Shown here: one piece after another, positions 6,118-7,486 of the stretch | How the letters are laid out: each line of letters begins with the position of its first letter | Numbering within the stretch: the first letter of the stretch is position 1 | Assembly: GCA_002297865.1 (NCBI GenBank) | Contig: DBKX01000281.1 | Location: 1,369 to 8,854, forward strand | Origin: Lachnoclostridium sp. UBA739 | GTDB taxonomy: Bacteria > Bacillota_A > Clostridia > Lachnospirales > Lachnospiraceae | Length of the DNA: 7,486 bases | Reading direction: 5' to 3' | Position numbers and translations under genes: made by a program | The notes under the pieces: model-generated | Databases searched by the model: none | Told to the model about the DNA's origin: nothing | What the model saw: the letters and a program-made list of their open reading frames with translations, nothing else

Positions 6118-7486
6118 ATGGATGTAAGATATTACTATTATGTAACAAGGTATCTGACAGAAATGTTAGATTTTTCAACGGAAGAAAGCCAAACAATTGC
6201 TGAAGTGTGTCAATTTGTGGAAGACAGTAGAACAGTAGATAACCGTTATGAGTACGATAAGGTTCCAGATGAACTAGTTGAGCGTGGAATTGCAGTGAGC
6301 GGGGAAAAGCCAGGAAAGATGTGTATTCCGATTCCTAAGACCAATTGGGAGCTTACTGAGGATGGATTACCAAAGAAAGAGGACTGTTTGAACGAGGATA
6401 ATCAGTGGAATTGTTTTGTCCCATTTCATTACTATCCTCAAAAGCCTATCAGAGTCGATAATGAAGAGGATAAACAATACTACACACATGCAATTAGGAA
6501 TATCATGGATAATTCTGGATTTGAAATGCTAGTCAATCAAGCGAAAGAACAGTATCAAAAGGCATGTTCAGAGAAAAATAAGAATCAAAAAGAAAGTTTG
6601 CTCCATCAAAGTGCCATCCGTCTTGCTGTATTGTGCCATGTATTGAGTGATACATTTGCCCATGCCTATCTGAACGGATTTGAAAACTATGTGAATTATA
6701 CGGAAATTGCTGCAGTGAAGAACAACTATACCTATGATTGCTGTACAGAACAGTATATACAGAACAAATTGAAGGAGCAGCCTTATGTAGGTACAGCAAG
6801 GCTTGGCAAAAGCATTGATGATTGTAATATAACAACGGTATTTAAGCAGAGTAGTGGAGGTAATAGTTCCATTTTGAAAGCAACGCATACGGTAGATACT
6901 TTTGAGAGTTATATTAATGGTGCGAAAGCAGTTTATGATATGTTACTGGTTATACGAGGAGAGAGTGATCCGTATGACCAGAACTGGAAGGGAACGTTTC
7001 TTCCTATGCTGATAAGAATGTTTGACGCGGAACAGGTATCTGTCGAGAGTATTCGCAAGGAATTAGAAGTATCAGTAGATACTGCGAAATATAATTATGA
7101 TCTGGAAAGTATGCCGTTTTCATTGGCATGTAATGTGGATTATATATCGGAATTGGCATTGGCAGTAGATGATGTTCGCAAAAGTGTAATGAAAGCTCAA
7201 ACAAACACAGTAAAGCAAATATATAAGAGTCAGTCTGTGGAACAAAACAGCATTACCTTTGGGCCTGTTGTTATGGAGGCGGATTCCTTTCACATTACTG
7301 TGACCGCACTATGGGAAGATGTAAAAGAGAATGTAGCTGTCCAGATTGCGATGTACGATATCAATACAGAAGAGCAAGTTTATTCAACAGCCTATCATCG
7401 AACCAGTACAGAAAATGAGCTGGTTGCCATCGTAGAGAGAAAGATTCCAAAAAGGGGTGGTAACTATGAGATATCTGCTGACGTTG
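6118..7486 (+). CDS. DUF6765-like putative metal-dependent hydrolase, 3' partial
   Basis: The frame stays open from the ATG at 6118 to the right edge, giving 456 visible residues. The N-terminal part resembles DUF6765: MDVRYYYYVTRYL, then a Phe-Ser-x-Glu-Glu-x-Gln motif and a QFVEDS block (to about residue 37), PFHYYP (102-107), and above all H174-x3-D178-x3-H182 within LCHVLSDTFAHAYL. The pattern 'LH-YADTFSH' in that family recalls the zinc sites of phospholipase C/S1-P1-like enzymes, so H174, D178, H182 and perhaps H104 are candidate metal ligands. The usual His of the N-terminal 'HYY' motif appears as Tyr here, so one ligand may be missing. From about residue 380 a second, beta-rich module begins, with MYDINTEEQV (412-421) and NYEIS (450-454) matching the gene 4 module around residues 140-180. 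There is no signal peptide. It follows gene 4 by 13 bases. Enzymatic activity and substrate are unproven. Confidence 0.78.
   Translation, partial: MDVRYYYYVTRYLTEMLDFSTEESQTIAEVCQFVEDSRTVDNRYEYDKVPDELVERGIAVSGEKPGKMCIPIPKTNWELTEDGLPKKEDCLNEDNQWNCFVPFHYYPQKPIRVDNEEDKQYYTHAIRNIMDNSGFEMLVNQAKEQYQKACSEKNKNQKESLLHQSAIRLAVLCHVLSDTFAHAYLNGFENYVNYTEIAAVKNNYTYDCCTEQYIQNKLKEQPYVGTARLGKSIDDCNITTVFKQSSGGNSSILKATHTVDTFESYINGAKAVYDMLLVIRGESDPYDQNWKGTFLPMLIRMFDAEQVSVESIRKELEVSVDTAKYNYDLESMPFSLACNVDYISELALAVDDVRKSVMKAQTNTVKQIYKSQSVEQNSITFGPVVMEADSFHITVTALWEDVKENVAVQIAMYDINTEEQVYSTAYHRTSTENELVAIVERKIPKRGGNYEISADV

Noticed and set aside
6533..6888. Two overlapping minus-strand open frames of about 100 codons, and another at 7004-7204
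   Set aside because: They lie opposite gene 5, which has a strong start, recognisable motifs and an unbroken frame. The antisense peptides are Cys/Tyr/Ser-rich without motifs and have no convincing ribosome binding sites.

Overview
The window is a piece of an AT-rich, low-G+C bacterial genome (roughly 40% G+C by eye). It carries strong purine-rich Shine-Dalgarno sites of the AAGGAG/AGAGGTGA type. Together with the codon choice, this points to a Firmicute, most likely a clostridial (Lachnospiraceae-like) anaerobe. That taxonomic call is an inference; no marker gene is present.

Layout: five genes lie head to tail on the + strand and fill the window almost completely, separated by only 13, 12, 3 and 13 bases. 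(1) 2-2221 is a DUF6603-type protein, open at the left edge. (2) 2235-3527 is a 430-residue protein of an uncharacterised family. (3) 3540-4400 is a 286-residue protein of another uncharacterised family, probably started at TTG. (4) 4404-6104 is a 566-residue protein with a C-terminal Hint (Hedgehog/intein-type) autoprocessing domain. (5) 6118 to the right edge is a DUF6765-like protein with an HxxxDxxxH metal-site motif, followed by a C-terminal module that resembles part of gene 4. No RNA gene, insertion sequence, CRISPR array, promoter or factor-independent terminator is visible. The operon must start before and end after this window.

How the genes may work together: the tight spacing, with a Shine-Dalgarno site next to or overlapping each preceding stop codon, argues for one polycistronic mRNA and a shared function. 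None of the four visible N termini has a signal peptide, and no protein has a convincing membrane segment. The products are therefore cytoplasmic, part of a large assembly, or exported by a non-Sec route. The recognisable chemistry is a possible self-cleaving Hint domain and a zinc-hydrolase-like fold (phospholipase C/S1-P1-like). The others are conserved but functionally unknown. The set looks like an undescribed multi-protein system. I recall similar protein families occurring in actinobacteria and other phyla, but I have not checked this and assign no function.
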